From Saccopteryx bilineata (lineage: Eukaryota > Chordata > Mammalia > Chiroptera > Emballonuridae), in assembly GCF_036850765.1 (NCBI RefSeq), contig NC_089495.1, forward strand, positions 122,163,033-122,227,032: DNA of 64,000 nt, given 5' to 3'. This document shows positions 13,701 through 25,900 of this stretch, one piece after another (the first letter of the stretch is position 1; every line of letters starts with the position of its first letter). The translations under genes and the position numbers were made by a program. A model generated the notes under the pieces. That model did no database searches and was not told where the DNA came from. It saw only the letters and a list, made by a program, of their open reading frames with translations.

Positions 13701-16700
13701 GAGTGATAATATATAGTAGTCTCATATTACAAAATGAGCAGTGTTAGGGAGGCTGAGTGATGGCTTAAAAATCCCACAGAGGCCCTGGCCGGTTGGCTCA
13801 GTGGTAGAGCGTCGGCCTGGCATGCAGAGGTCCCGGGTTCGATTCCCGGCCAGGGCACACAGGAGAAGCACCCATCTGCTTCTCCACCCCTCCCCCTCTT
13901 CTTCCTCTCCCGCAGCCGAGGCTCCACTGGAGGAAAGATGGCCTGGGCGCTGGGGATGGCTCTTTGGCCTCTGCCCCAGGCGCAAAAGTGGCTCTGGTCG
14001 CAACAGAGCAATGCCCCAGAGGGGCAGAGCATCACACCCTGGTGGGCGTGCCGGGTGGATCCCGGTCCGGTGCATGCGGGAGTCTGTCTGACTGTCTCTC
14101 CCCGTTTCTAGCTTCAGAAAAAAATCAAAAAAAAAAAAAAAAATCCCACAGAGGGCCTGGCCTGTAGTGGTACAGTGGATAAACTGTTGACCCGGGACCC
14201 TAAAGTCCCTTGTTCAAAGCCCCAGGCCTGCCTGGTCAAAGCACATAGGAGAAGCAACTATGAGTTGATGCTTCCCACCATTCCCCCACACACACACACA
14301 CCTTTCTCTCTCCCTATCCTCTAAAATCAAGAAATAAAATCTCTCTTTTTTTTAAATTAAGTGAGCCTGACTAGGCGGTAGTTCAGTGGATAGAGCATCA
14401 GACTGGGATACAGATGACCCGACCCAGGTTCAAAACCCTGAGGTCACCAGCTTGAGCACGGACTCATCCGGCATAAGCACAGGCTCATCAGCTTGAGTGT
14501 GGGATCATAGATATGACCCCATGGTCACTGGCCTGAGCCCAAAGGTCACTGGCTTGAGCAAGGGGTCACTCACTCTGCTGTAGCTCCTCAATCAAGGCAC
14601 ATATGAGAAAGCAATCAGTGAACAACTAAGGTGCCACCACGAAGAATTGATGCTTCTTATCTCTCTCCCTTCCTGTCTGTCCTTATCTGTCCCTTTCTCT
14701 GTCTCTGTCAAAAAATAAAAAAGAAATTAAAAAAAGAAAATTAAGTGAGAGGCAGGGAAGCAAGGAGGCAGAGAAACAGACTCCCACATGCACCCCAACC
14801 AGGATCCATCCACCTGGCAAGACCCCTACAGGGCAATGCTCTACTCCATTGTTTGGCAACAGAGCTATTTCAGCACCTGAAGCAAGGCCATGGAGCCCTC
14901 CTCAGCACCCAGGGCCAACTTGCTTGAACAATTCGAGCCATAGCTGCAGGAAAAGGAGATAAAGAGAGAGAAACAGAAAGAGAGAAGGGGGTGGGAGAGG
15001 GGTGGAGAAGCAGATGGTCACTTTTCCTGTGTGCTCTGATGGTGAATCAAACCAGAGACTTCAACACATCAGGCCGACACTGTACTGCTAAGCCAACAGG
15101 CCAGGGCCTAAAATCTTAAAAAAAAAAAAAAAACTCAACAGAGGGACTGAATAACTTAATCTGATGTCACTCCTTATTCTGAAATATCCCATAAACTCTT
15201 AGTATTTCCCAATACTTAATCCCAGTCTTTCCTTGAATGAGAAGCTTTAACTGTTGTTTATCTTATTACAAAGAGCTAGATTCTCACCAGCCCTAAACCA
15301 GCTGTGGTTGTTCACACTGGGTCCTTCCCTTCACCAGCGCTCACAAATACAAACCATACCTGCCAACTTGGCCCACGAAGGGGGATTTTCCTCAGGTGTC
15401 CCAAAGATACTAGAGGCCATTTTGTTCATCCTCACAGGCTGTTCTGTTGGTTCATCAAAGCCTAATGAAAAATTGGATCCACCACCTGGAGGCCGCAGAA
15501 CCCTAGTAATAATGGGAAAATGTCAATTTCAAATGATACTAAAACATTTCTCATCGAAAAAGTTGTCAGACACCTTTTCCTTTATTTCCCTTGCCCATTC
15601 ATTCTCCTTTCCTCCCACAAAAGAGAGCTGTTAATGGAGAAGAGGACTTGACTCCATGGGGTTTAAATTCAACACCAATGTTAAGATGTTTCATAGCTGC
15701 TTTATAATATTTGTAGCAAGGTTATCCATCACACAAGGTAGCTGAAACAGCCGGAAAGTCATCACAAACAACAGCCTGGCTGGTGTCCCCTTTTAGAAAA
15801 TGGCAAAAGACCTACCATGTCTCCTGGGCTTAGCAGGATATACGACATGGGGCAAAAGTAGGTTTACAGTTGTGAGTACATGAAACAGTTTATTGTTATA
15901 TTACTGTTCATTAATTACTGCATTAGTTTCCATATGAGCAACTGTAAAGTTACTTATGCCACACTTTGTATGTGCAAAGAAGTTTAGAAGCACATCTTAT
16001 TATTTATTTTTTCTATTTTTACTTTCAACAAAATAAACAATGGACAAATATACATATAAAAGTTAACTAGACCAATTTAGAAGCCCTAGCAAAAGTGATA
16101 TTTAAAGCACCTCTCCTAGCTCAACATCACAGACAAGCCCTGTTTACATACCTATACCTATTATCCCTAGTAAATGTGAGTGACTGGCCACAGAGAAAGT
16201 CAGTATGAGAAATGAAATAAGATTCTTGGCATGCCCTATACACATGCACCTGTGGATACCACCCATAGTTTTTTATTCAAGAAGGACTATAGTACCTTCA
16301 TGTTTCCATATCTTCCTGCCATAGCTGACCAATTTGTCCCCTTCCTGGAAAAACTCAATTTAACTTGTCCTGTCACCACTCAAAGCACAGAAAATGAAGA
16401 CGGTTTTATGGGAAGATTTTCTCATTCAATTCCTTTATTAGGGATAGGAGTGATCTGGTTTCTCTTTCTTCTTCAGTCAGTTTGAATAAGAAACATTTTT
16501 CTAGGAATATGTCCATTTCATCCAAATTTCAAAATAAATACAGTTGTCATTTGTAAATTCAGCTCCTTATATTAAAGGATGATCCCCGGTCAGGGCACAA
16601 ATCAGAACAGATCAGTGCTTTTGTCTCTTTCATTTCCTTCCTCTCTCCCTAAAAATAAATAAGTTAAAAAAAATTAAGTGGAAGAATATAAAGGAAAAAA

Positions 16701-19700
16701 TTAGACGTAAGGTATAAATTCCCTTTTAAGTACCCCACTAAATGCATTTCAAAGTTTTGATTTGAGAAACAGGGAGTGAGAAGCAGGGAGGCAGAGAGAC
16801 AGACTCCCACATGTGCTCGACTGGGATCCACCCAGCAAGCCCACTAAGGGGGCGATGCTCTGCCCATCTGGGGCATTGCTCCATTGCAACTGGAGCCACT
16901 CTAGTACCTGAGGCGGAGACCATGGAGCCTTCCTCAGCACCTGGGTCAACTTGCTCCAATGGAGCCTCGGCTGCAGGAGGGGAAGTGAGAGATAGAGAGG
17001 AAGGAGAGGGGGAAGGGTGGAGAAGCAGATGGGCACTTCTCCTGTGTGCCCTGGCCGGGAATCTAACCCTGGACTTCTACTCACTGGGCTGACGCTATAC
17101 CACTGAGCCAACTGGCCAGGGCCTGATTTTTTGTTTTTTAACTATTGTTCTATTCTAAATATTTTTGCACTGTTCCATTATTTTCCTCTTTAACTCATAA
17201 ATTATTTATAAGTGCATGTATAAGTTTCCAACTATTGGGGTCTTTCTATTTCACTGATTTCTAGCTTTTAATTATAACATTGACAGATGGTTTTATGACA
17301 TGAATCCTTCAAAATTTAATTAGATGTGCCTTATAGCCTAATATGTGGTCAATTTTGTCAATCTCTGTTTTTTGGGTTTTTTTAAATTTTTTATTTATTC
17401 ATTTTAGAGAGGAGAGGGAGAGACAAAGAGAGAGAAGGGGGGGGAGAAGCTGGAATCATCAACTCCCATATGTGCCTTGACCAGGCAAGCCCAGGGTTTC
17501 GAACCGGCGACCTCAGCATTTCCAGGTCGACACTTTAGCCACTGCGCCACCACAGGTTAGGCCAATTTTGTCAATCTCTGTAAGTGTGTGAAAATAATGT
17601 GTATGTCCATTAGATCAAGTTTGCTAATCAGGCTGTCAAAATCTACTAATTAAGTGTTTTATCATTTAGTGAGAAAATCTGTTAACGACTTCTACTATAA
17701 TGGTGGGGGAGGCGTTTCTTAGTTTCTCCTCAGCATTGTCAAGATAAGGAGTTCTCTCTCAAAAAGACTGCCACTGTAGTATTTTAGATCAATGAAGAAA
17801 ACTGCATTGTGTTAACTGGCTAGTCATTTTGACTAAACAAAATAATACATCCCGCCTGACCAGTGGATAGAGTGTTGGCCTGGGATGTTGAGGACCCAGG
17901 TTTGAAACCCAAGGTCACCGGCTTGAGCTCAGGCTCATCCGGCTTGAGCGTGGGATCATAAGACATGACCCCATGGCCACTGGTTTGAACTTAAAGGTTT
18001 CTGGCTTGAAGCCAAGGTCACTGTCTTGAGCAAGGAGTCACTGGCTTGGCTGGAGTCCCCTTCCCCCCCTGCAAAAGCACATATGAGAAAGCTATCAATG
18101 AACAACTAAGGTGCCACAACTGAGGTAATGCTTCTCATCTCTCTCTCTTCCTTCCTATACCTCTATGTCTCTGTCTCTCTCACTTAAAAAAAAAAAAAAA
18201 AGATAGGAAAAAAGACTAAAATAAAAAAACTGGTAGCGCCTGACCAAGTGGTGGCGCAGTGGATAGAGCGTTGGACTGGGATGCAGAAGACCCAGGTTCG
18301 AGACCCCGAGGTCCCCAGCTTGAGCGCGGGCTCATCTGGTTTGAGCAAAAGCTCACCAGCTTGGACCCAAGGTCACTGGCCCCAGCAAGGGGTTACTTGG
18401 TCTGCTGTAGCCCGCGGTGAAGGCACATATGAGAAAGCAATCAATGAACAACTAAGGTGTTGCAATGCGCAACGAAAAACTAATGATTGATGCTTCTTAT
18501 CTCTCTCCGTTCCTGTCTATCCTCCCTGTCTATCCCTCTCTCTGACTCACTGACTCTGTAAAAAATAAGCAAATAAATAAATAATTTTTAAAAATAATTT
18601 AGCCTGACCTGTGGTGGCGCAGTGGATAAAGCGTCAACCTGGAAACACTGAGGTTGCCGGTTCAAAACCCTGGCTTGCCTGGTCAAGGCACATATGGGAG
18701 TTGATGCTTCCTGCTCCTCCCCCTTCTCTCTCTCTCTCTCTCTCTCTCTCCCCACTCTTTAAAATGAATAAAAAATAAAAAAAATAAAAAAAGAAGATAA
18801 AAACTGCACCAAAAAAATAATAATAATAATAATAATAATTTAAAAAAAACAAAACTGGTAGCAAATATATATGAATGTGTCTTAGTCTTGAAGAAAAGAA
18901 CTTTCTTTCTAAGCATACAATAAAAGCCAGAGATCATAAAAGGGACAGATTAAACTTGGCAAAAATACGCATAATATTTGACAAAGGATATCACTAATAT
19001 ATAGAATGTTCTTAAAAATAACTTTTAGCCCAGGCTAGATAGTTTGGTTGATTAGAGCATCATCCCGAAGTGCAGAGGTTGCTGATTCAATCCCCAGTCA
19101 GGGCACATACAGGAACAGATTGGTGTTCTTGTCTCTCCCTCTTTCTCTCTAAAATTAGTAAAATAAACTGGTGGTTTTTTTTGTATTTTTCTGAAGTTGG
19201 AAATGGGGAGGTAGTCAGACAGACTCCCACATGCGCCCGACCGGGATCCACCCAGCACGCCCACCACGGGGTGATCCTCTGCCTAGCTCTGTTGCAACCA
19301 GAGCCAACCTCAGCGCCTGGGCCAACTTTGCTCCAATGGAGCCTCAGCTGCGGGAGGGAAAGAGAGAGAGAGGAAGGAGAGGGGGAGGAGTAGAGAAGTA
19401 GATGGGCGCTTCTCCTGGGTGCCCTGGCCGGGAATCGAACCTGGGACACTGGGAATCGAACCCGGGACACCGGGAATCGAACCCGGGACTCCTGCATGCC
19501 AGGCCGACGCTCTACCACTGAGCCAACCGGCCAAGGCTAAAATAAACATTTTTAAAAATTAATTTTTAAAATAAGAAAGATGGACAAAAGGTACTATCAG
19601 GTAATTTAAAAATATGGATAGCCTCTAAATATTAAAAATTCAACCGTACTAGCAAATAAATCAATCTTAAAAAAGATAATAGTGCCTGACCTGTGGTGGC

Positions 19701-19871
19701 GCAGTGGATAAAGCATCGACCTGGAAATGCTGAGGTCGCCGGTTCGAAACCCTAGGCTTGCCTGGTCAAGGCACATATGGGAGTTGATGCTTCCAGCTCC
19801 TCCCCCCTTCTCTCTCTCTCTCTTTCTCTCTCTCTCCCTCTCTCTCTCCTCTCTAAAATGAATAAATAAAT

Positions 19872-19910
<39 letters not shown>

Positions 19911-22900
19911 TAATAGTTTTTTTTGCTTATTAGACTGGTAAAACTGAAAAAAAAAAAAAGCCAATTTTGATAGTATGTTATATAAATCAGCATTTCTACT
20001 TCCAGAAATTATCTTACGTAGATAACCAGACATTTGTACAAGGATACTCCTATAAGTAGGTTATTTTATGTCTGACCAGGCAGTGGCGCAGTGGATAGAG
20101 CGTTGGACTGGGACACAGAGGACCCAGGTTCGAAACCCCGAGGTTGCCAGCTTGATCACAGGCTCACCGGCTTTAGTGCAGGGTTGCTGGCTTGAGCCCA
20201 AGGTCGCTGGCTTGAGCAAGGGGTCACTTGCTCTACTGTAGCCCTCACACCCCCCATCAAGGTACATACATATGAGAAAGCAATCACTGAACAACTAAGG
20301 AGCTGCAATGAAGAATTGATGCTTCTTCTCATCTCTCTTCCTTCCTATCTGTCTGTCCCTGTCTCTCTAACTTTCTCTGTCAACCCCCCCCAAAAAATAG
20401 GTTAATTTGTAAAAAATTGGAAGATACTAAGGGGTTAGTGATCAAAGTCCATCCATACGATAGAAAGGTATATAAGGTATATACATTAAGGATGAGATTT
20501 ACCTTTATTAGTAGATGAAAAAGTTATCCAAAACCCAGTGAATAAAAATGGTTAGAGAACAAATATAAGCCTGATTACGTAACATAAAACGATGTGTATA
20601 GGGATGAATACTCATTGTGACCCAGCTGTGTGACCTTGGATAAATTGCTTAACCTCTCTATGTTTCAGTTTTCTATAAAAAGAAAGTAGGAGCTGCCTCA
20701 TAAGACTACTATAAGGATATCATATATACTGTGCTTACAGTAGTACTAACTGGAACATGGCAATCATGTGTCCCAACTATGAAAATAATCATAAGTAAGC
20801 ATAAATGTCTGAAAGTACGTGCACCATAATGTCATCCAAGGAATTTCTAGTAAATTTCAATGTCTTTCTTATACTTCATATTGTTCTACATTGCTATTAA
20901 TCTAAAATTCTTTTAAAGACCACTTCTAAAAAAAAAAAAAAGACCACTTCTAGGTTCCAGAATATCCTAACTTTTCGTTGACAATACTCCGTTGTTGTTT
21001 TTTTAATTTTTATTTTAATTGATTTTAGAGAGAGAAAGGCAATGGGGGAGGAGCAGGAAGCATCAACTCGGTGTAGTTGCTTCTCATACGGGCCTTGACT
21101 GGGCAAGCCTGAGGTTTTAAACTGGGGACCTTCCTCAGCATTCCAGGTTGACAGTCCATCCACTGCACCATCACAGGTCAGGCAATAGTGGTTATCAACT
21201 TTTTGTATAAAGGGCCAGATAGCAAATATTTTTGGCTTATGGGTCAGACAGTGTTGCACAACTATTTAACTCTATCACACAGCACAAAGCCACAGACAAC
21301 ATGAAAATGAATGAGTGAAGCTGTGTTCCAATAAACTTTATTTATGGACACTGAAATTTGATTTTCATGTCATTTTTACAAGTCCTGAAATATTATTCTT
21401 CTTGGTTGTTTTTTCAACCGTTTATAAATGTCAAGATCTGATGCCAGCTGGGTTTGGCCTTTGGGTGGTAGTTTGTTGGGCTCTGCTCTATCCCAGCAAT
21501 TTTTAGCCAGTGTGCTGCAAGAATGTTTAAGGCCCTGGCCGGTTGGCTCAGTGATGGAGCGTCGGCTGGCGTGCAGAAGTCCCCGGTTCGATTTTCGGCC
21601 AGGGCACACAGGAGAGGCGCCCATCTGCTTCTCCACCCCTCCCCTATCCTTCCTCTCTCTCTCTTCCCCTCCCGCAGCCAAGGCTCCACTGGAGCAAAGA
21701 TGGCCCTGGCGCTGGGGATGGCTCCTCTGCCTCTGCCCCAGGCGCTAGAATGGCTCTGGTCGCAGCAGGGCGACGCCCTGGAGGGGCAGAGCGTCGCCCC
21801 CTGGTGGGCAGAGCCTCGCCCCCTGGTGGGCGTGCCGGGTGGATCCAGGTCAGGCGCATGTGGGAGTCTGTCTCTCCCCATTTCCAGCTTCAGAAAAAAT
21901 ACAGGAAAAAAAAAATGACAACAGCCAACACAACAATAGCCATCTGATACGAATGAATCAAAATTATACAGCCTGACCTGTGGTGGCGGAGTGGGTAAAA
22001 GCATCAACCTGGAACACTGAGGTTGCCGGTTCGAAACCCTGGGCTTTCTTGGTCAAGGCACATATGGGAGTTGATGCTTTCTGCTCCTCCCTCCCGTCTC
22101 TCTCTCTTTCTCTCTCTCTCTCTGTTTCCTCTCTCTAAAAATAATAAATAAAATCTAAAAATAAATAAATAAAAATAATAAAATCCTTTTAAAAAATTAT
22201 ACCAATTTTTTTTGTCAGAATGGCAAAAATCTGTATTTTTTGGCACACTGCAGTTTCAGTAATTAGTTTATATGTGCCATGATATTAAAAAAAGTTGTAA
22301 ATTGCTGCTCTACCCAGTTCAACAGCCTCATTTTTAAGAGAGCCAAGTCAGGCTTTGAGAAGTTCCAAATTGCCGAACATTAGTTACCTGACAGAGACTG
22401 TGGTGGAGGGGGGTGTACATGGGATACCAAAACTCCCAAATCCCCAGTTCGTCACAAGTACATAACAAGGGTTCAAAGTGCCCTTGTTATTGAGGAACTA
22501 CACAATGCCATTTTTCTCTTTAAACTACAAACCTATGTAGTTGGTGCTTTGGTTAGTTTTGTTTTCTAATCTTAAACAGTAATGTAGCCTGACCAGGGGG
22601 GTGGCGCAGATAGAGTAGATTGGCCTGGGACACTGAGGACCCAGGTTCAAAACCCTGAGGTCTAGAGCATGCGGTCACTGGCTTGAGCATGGGATCATAG
22701 CCCCATGGTCGCTGGCTTAAGCCCAAAGGTCGCTGGCTTAAGCCCAAAGGTCGCTGGCTTGAGCAAGGGGTCACTCGTTCTGCTGTTAGTCCTCCTCCCC
22801 GCCCCATCAAGGCACATATGAGAAAGCAATTAATGAACAACTAAGGTGCTGCAACGAAGAATTGATGCTTCTCATCTCTCTCCCTCTTCCTATCTGTCTC

Positions 22901-25900
22901 TCCCTCTGTCACCAAAAAAAAAAAAAAAAAAATTTTAAAGGTTTTCTCTCATGATAAAATTTGAAGTGATTAGGTTTTTAACATTTGTACCCAAAATCAA
23001 CAAAAGCACTTGAAATATTATCATCAGAGTTAACTTCATGTCGTCCCCTTCATTTCCTAGATATTAGAGTGATTTTTCCCCCTTACCATCATAATCTAAC
23101 CTTCATGAATTTTTAGCCAGATGAAAATCTTCAGAACTCTAATGGGCTGGGAAATACTTTCTGATCTTAAAAAATAAACAAACAAAAAAAAAACACTAGT
23201 ACCCAAACACCAACTTTAAAAAAAAAATCAATAGCTCTGACCAGCCAACTTTTTAAGAGTCTGTGTTTTTCCTGCAACAGCAGGTAATACCTACTCTGAT
23301 GATGTCAGTGTTGTGGAGCCCATTTATAACAGCCAGACATTCCCAGACAAAGGATTTGAATCATAACACATAAATTATATCAATTTTACTTTTTAAGGGT
23401 TTATTACTATTCCTTCTGAGCTACACACTTGATAACTAAATCAAGATTACATATTTGAGAGTTAACAAAAATGTCTCCCATGTACTGCCGATAGCAATTT
23501 TTTAAAGTTACTTTTTCTTTTTTCTCTATTTAAATCCCTGACTCCCATATGATCTTTGCAGATCATTTCCTAACAGACTAAATATGGAGCCAGGAGAATG
23601 TTACTGGAGAAGAGCAGTTCAGGAGTATTAGGTAAAGCAGGAAGTAAATAAAAGGACAATGCTACATCCTGAATTCACAATATTGGAGAGAAATTGATGA
23701 CAAAAGGTGCATTAAAATACTTATTTTCCAAAACCAAAACTCACTACTGTCTCACATTTCAAATATACATACAAAAAACTAGTGTGAGGATTCATTTGAC
23801 CAGGTTACCAAATTCTTTATGAGGCAATAAACTAGTCACTCCCAAAGGATAAAACCTCAGATGAACATTCCAACCACTACCTTCTGACCTGCAGAAAGTT
23901 GACCCTATGGCACAAAATGAAGAACCAAGGTTCAGCCCTGGCTGGTTGGCTCAGCGGTAGAGCGTCGGCCTAGCGTGCGGAGGACCCGGGTTCGATTCCC
24001 GGCCAGGGCACACAGGAGAAGCGCCCATTTGCTTCTCCACCCCTCCGCCGCGCTTTCCTCTCTGTCTCTCTCTTCCCCTCCCGCAGCCAAGGCTCCATTG
24101 GAGCAAAAATGGCCCGGGCGCTGGGGATGGCCGCCGCGCTTTCCTCTCTGTCTCTCTCTTCCCCTCCCGCAGCCAAGGCTCCATTGGAGCAAAAATGGCC
24201 CGGGCGCTGGGGATGGCTCTGTGGCCTCTGCCTCAGGCGCTAGAGTGGCTCTGGTCGCAATATGGCGACGCCCAGGATGGGCCGAGCATCGCCCCCTGGT
24301 GGGCAGAGCTCGCCCCTGGTGGGCGTGCCAGGTGAATCCCGGTCGGGCGCATGCGGGAGTCTGTCTGACTGTCTCTCCCCTTTCCAGCTTCAGAAAAATG
24401 AAAAAAAAAAAAAAAAAGAACCAAGGTTCAATTTGTTCCACTGTCCTCTGAAGAAAATGATCTCATTATAAGTATGACAACAGAAGAGGGAGTGATCCTC
24501 TTCAGTTATTTCATAGGTCTATATCATCCAAGTTCCCCTATTCTCCCAGGAACCACTAAGTTAGTTTCTAAAAATCACTCCTGTTTTTTTTCCTACATTG
24601 TGAAAGGGAAAGGAATGAGCTAAAAAAGAAATGTCATTTCCAAAGCTCCCTCCTGAGACTCATTGCTGAGGCCTGCTTTTGTCCTCAAGTTCTCCAATCC
24701 TATAAGACACTGCTATTTCACAGCTGTCTTCTTAGCCCCACAAAATGGCTCCCTTTGTGCCACTTGCTCAGGACCCCAAGGCTGGCCACACATGGCTGCA
24801 GGTCACCATCAATGATGAACAGATCCCAGAAAAACTGGAGTCTAAGCTTCCTCCAAGCCTTGAGCAATGATTCCAGAGATGGCTGTATTCCACCTTAAAG
24901 AGCAGTGTGCAATTAGCCAAGACAACGTGGACATGTTCCCCCGGACCCAAACCCTTTCACCAAGTTTGGCAATCGCTTGGAAAAGGATCCAAGTCAAAGC
25001 ACCGTTCCCAGTGCCCCCTTCCCCAAATGCTGTGGCATGAGTAGCCAGAAAGGCCCCTGACTTCCCAGATGGAGATAGTACATCGAAGAGACAATGGATG
25101 TCTCCGGCCCCGCCCAAGAACAGGACACCTCCTCCTGTAAGGGAACCAGGGCCAGGGATGAACTCATTTAACCAACGTCAAACGGGGAAGCAAAAGAGGT
25201 TGGGAGCAAAGACTGAGGTCCGAAGGTCTTAACACAGAAAACCCACTCGGACTGGCGCACTCCCTCTCCGGTTCGGAGATGGGAGCGGAAGGGGAAGGTG
25301 TAGGGGTATTTCCTTTGTTAGCAGAGGAGAGGCACTTCTCAACGGGCTGACGGTTTAGTCCTGGAAAGGGGTGGGGAACCATCTCCGCCTGACCACAAAT
25401 GCCATCTGTCAGGACGGCTCCAGTGGGTAGAAATCTGCCGAACCCAATCGCTACGACTGCGGACTGATCGCCACGCCGGTCGCACGGCTACCACCTGCCC
25501 CGGGCCAGTGACAGGAGCGCGCGGCCCAGGGGTGGGACAATGGGGTCTGCCCGAGGCGCCCCGTAGGCTGGTAGGCTGTCCCGGCACCCGAGGGCCAAAA
25601 CCACCACCGCCCTGGGGCCGAGCCGGCCACGCCAAAAAGGAAAGTGAACGAACCGTCTCTGCACATTCCAACTTACAACCCGCTGCACTGTAAGGGTGAG
25701 CGGACTCGGCCCTCTCGTCCTCCCGGCTCCAGGGCAAGAATGAATGAGAGAGGAGCGGGAATCGGGCGGGGTCGGCGGGCCAGGATTGTAGGGCGGCACA
25801 AAGGCGGAGCCGGCCGCCGTACACCGCGGCCCGGCCGTACACAAGCGTGGCGACCCGGGCACGTTACCATCAACGACCGACTGCTTGGCCCGCGTGGCCC

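Larger units (their letters stand above)
13640..15359 (-). other. JPT1: JPT1 intron 2
   Basis: 1,720 nt, GTATGG to TGCAG. Four SINEs lie almost head to tail (13781-15108). Confidence 0.9.
21494..22307 (+). mobile_element. hAT-type DNA element interrupted by two SINEs
   Basis: Left end CAGCAATTTTTAGCC and right end GTAAATTGCTG, flanked by 8-bp ctctatcc (21486-21493) and ctctaccc (22308-22315). Internal TGACAACAGCCAACACAAC. Without the SINEs it is about 200 nt, so non-autonomous. Confidence 0.65.
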
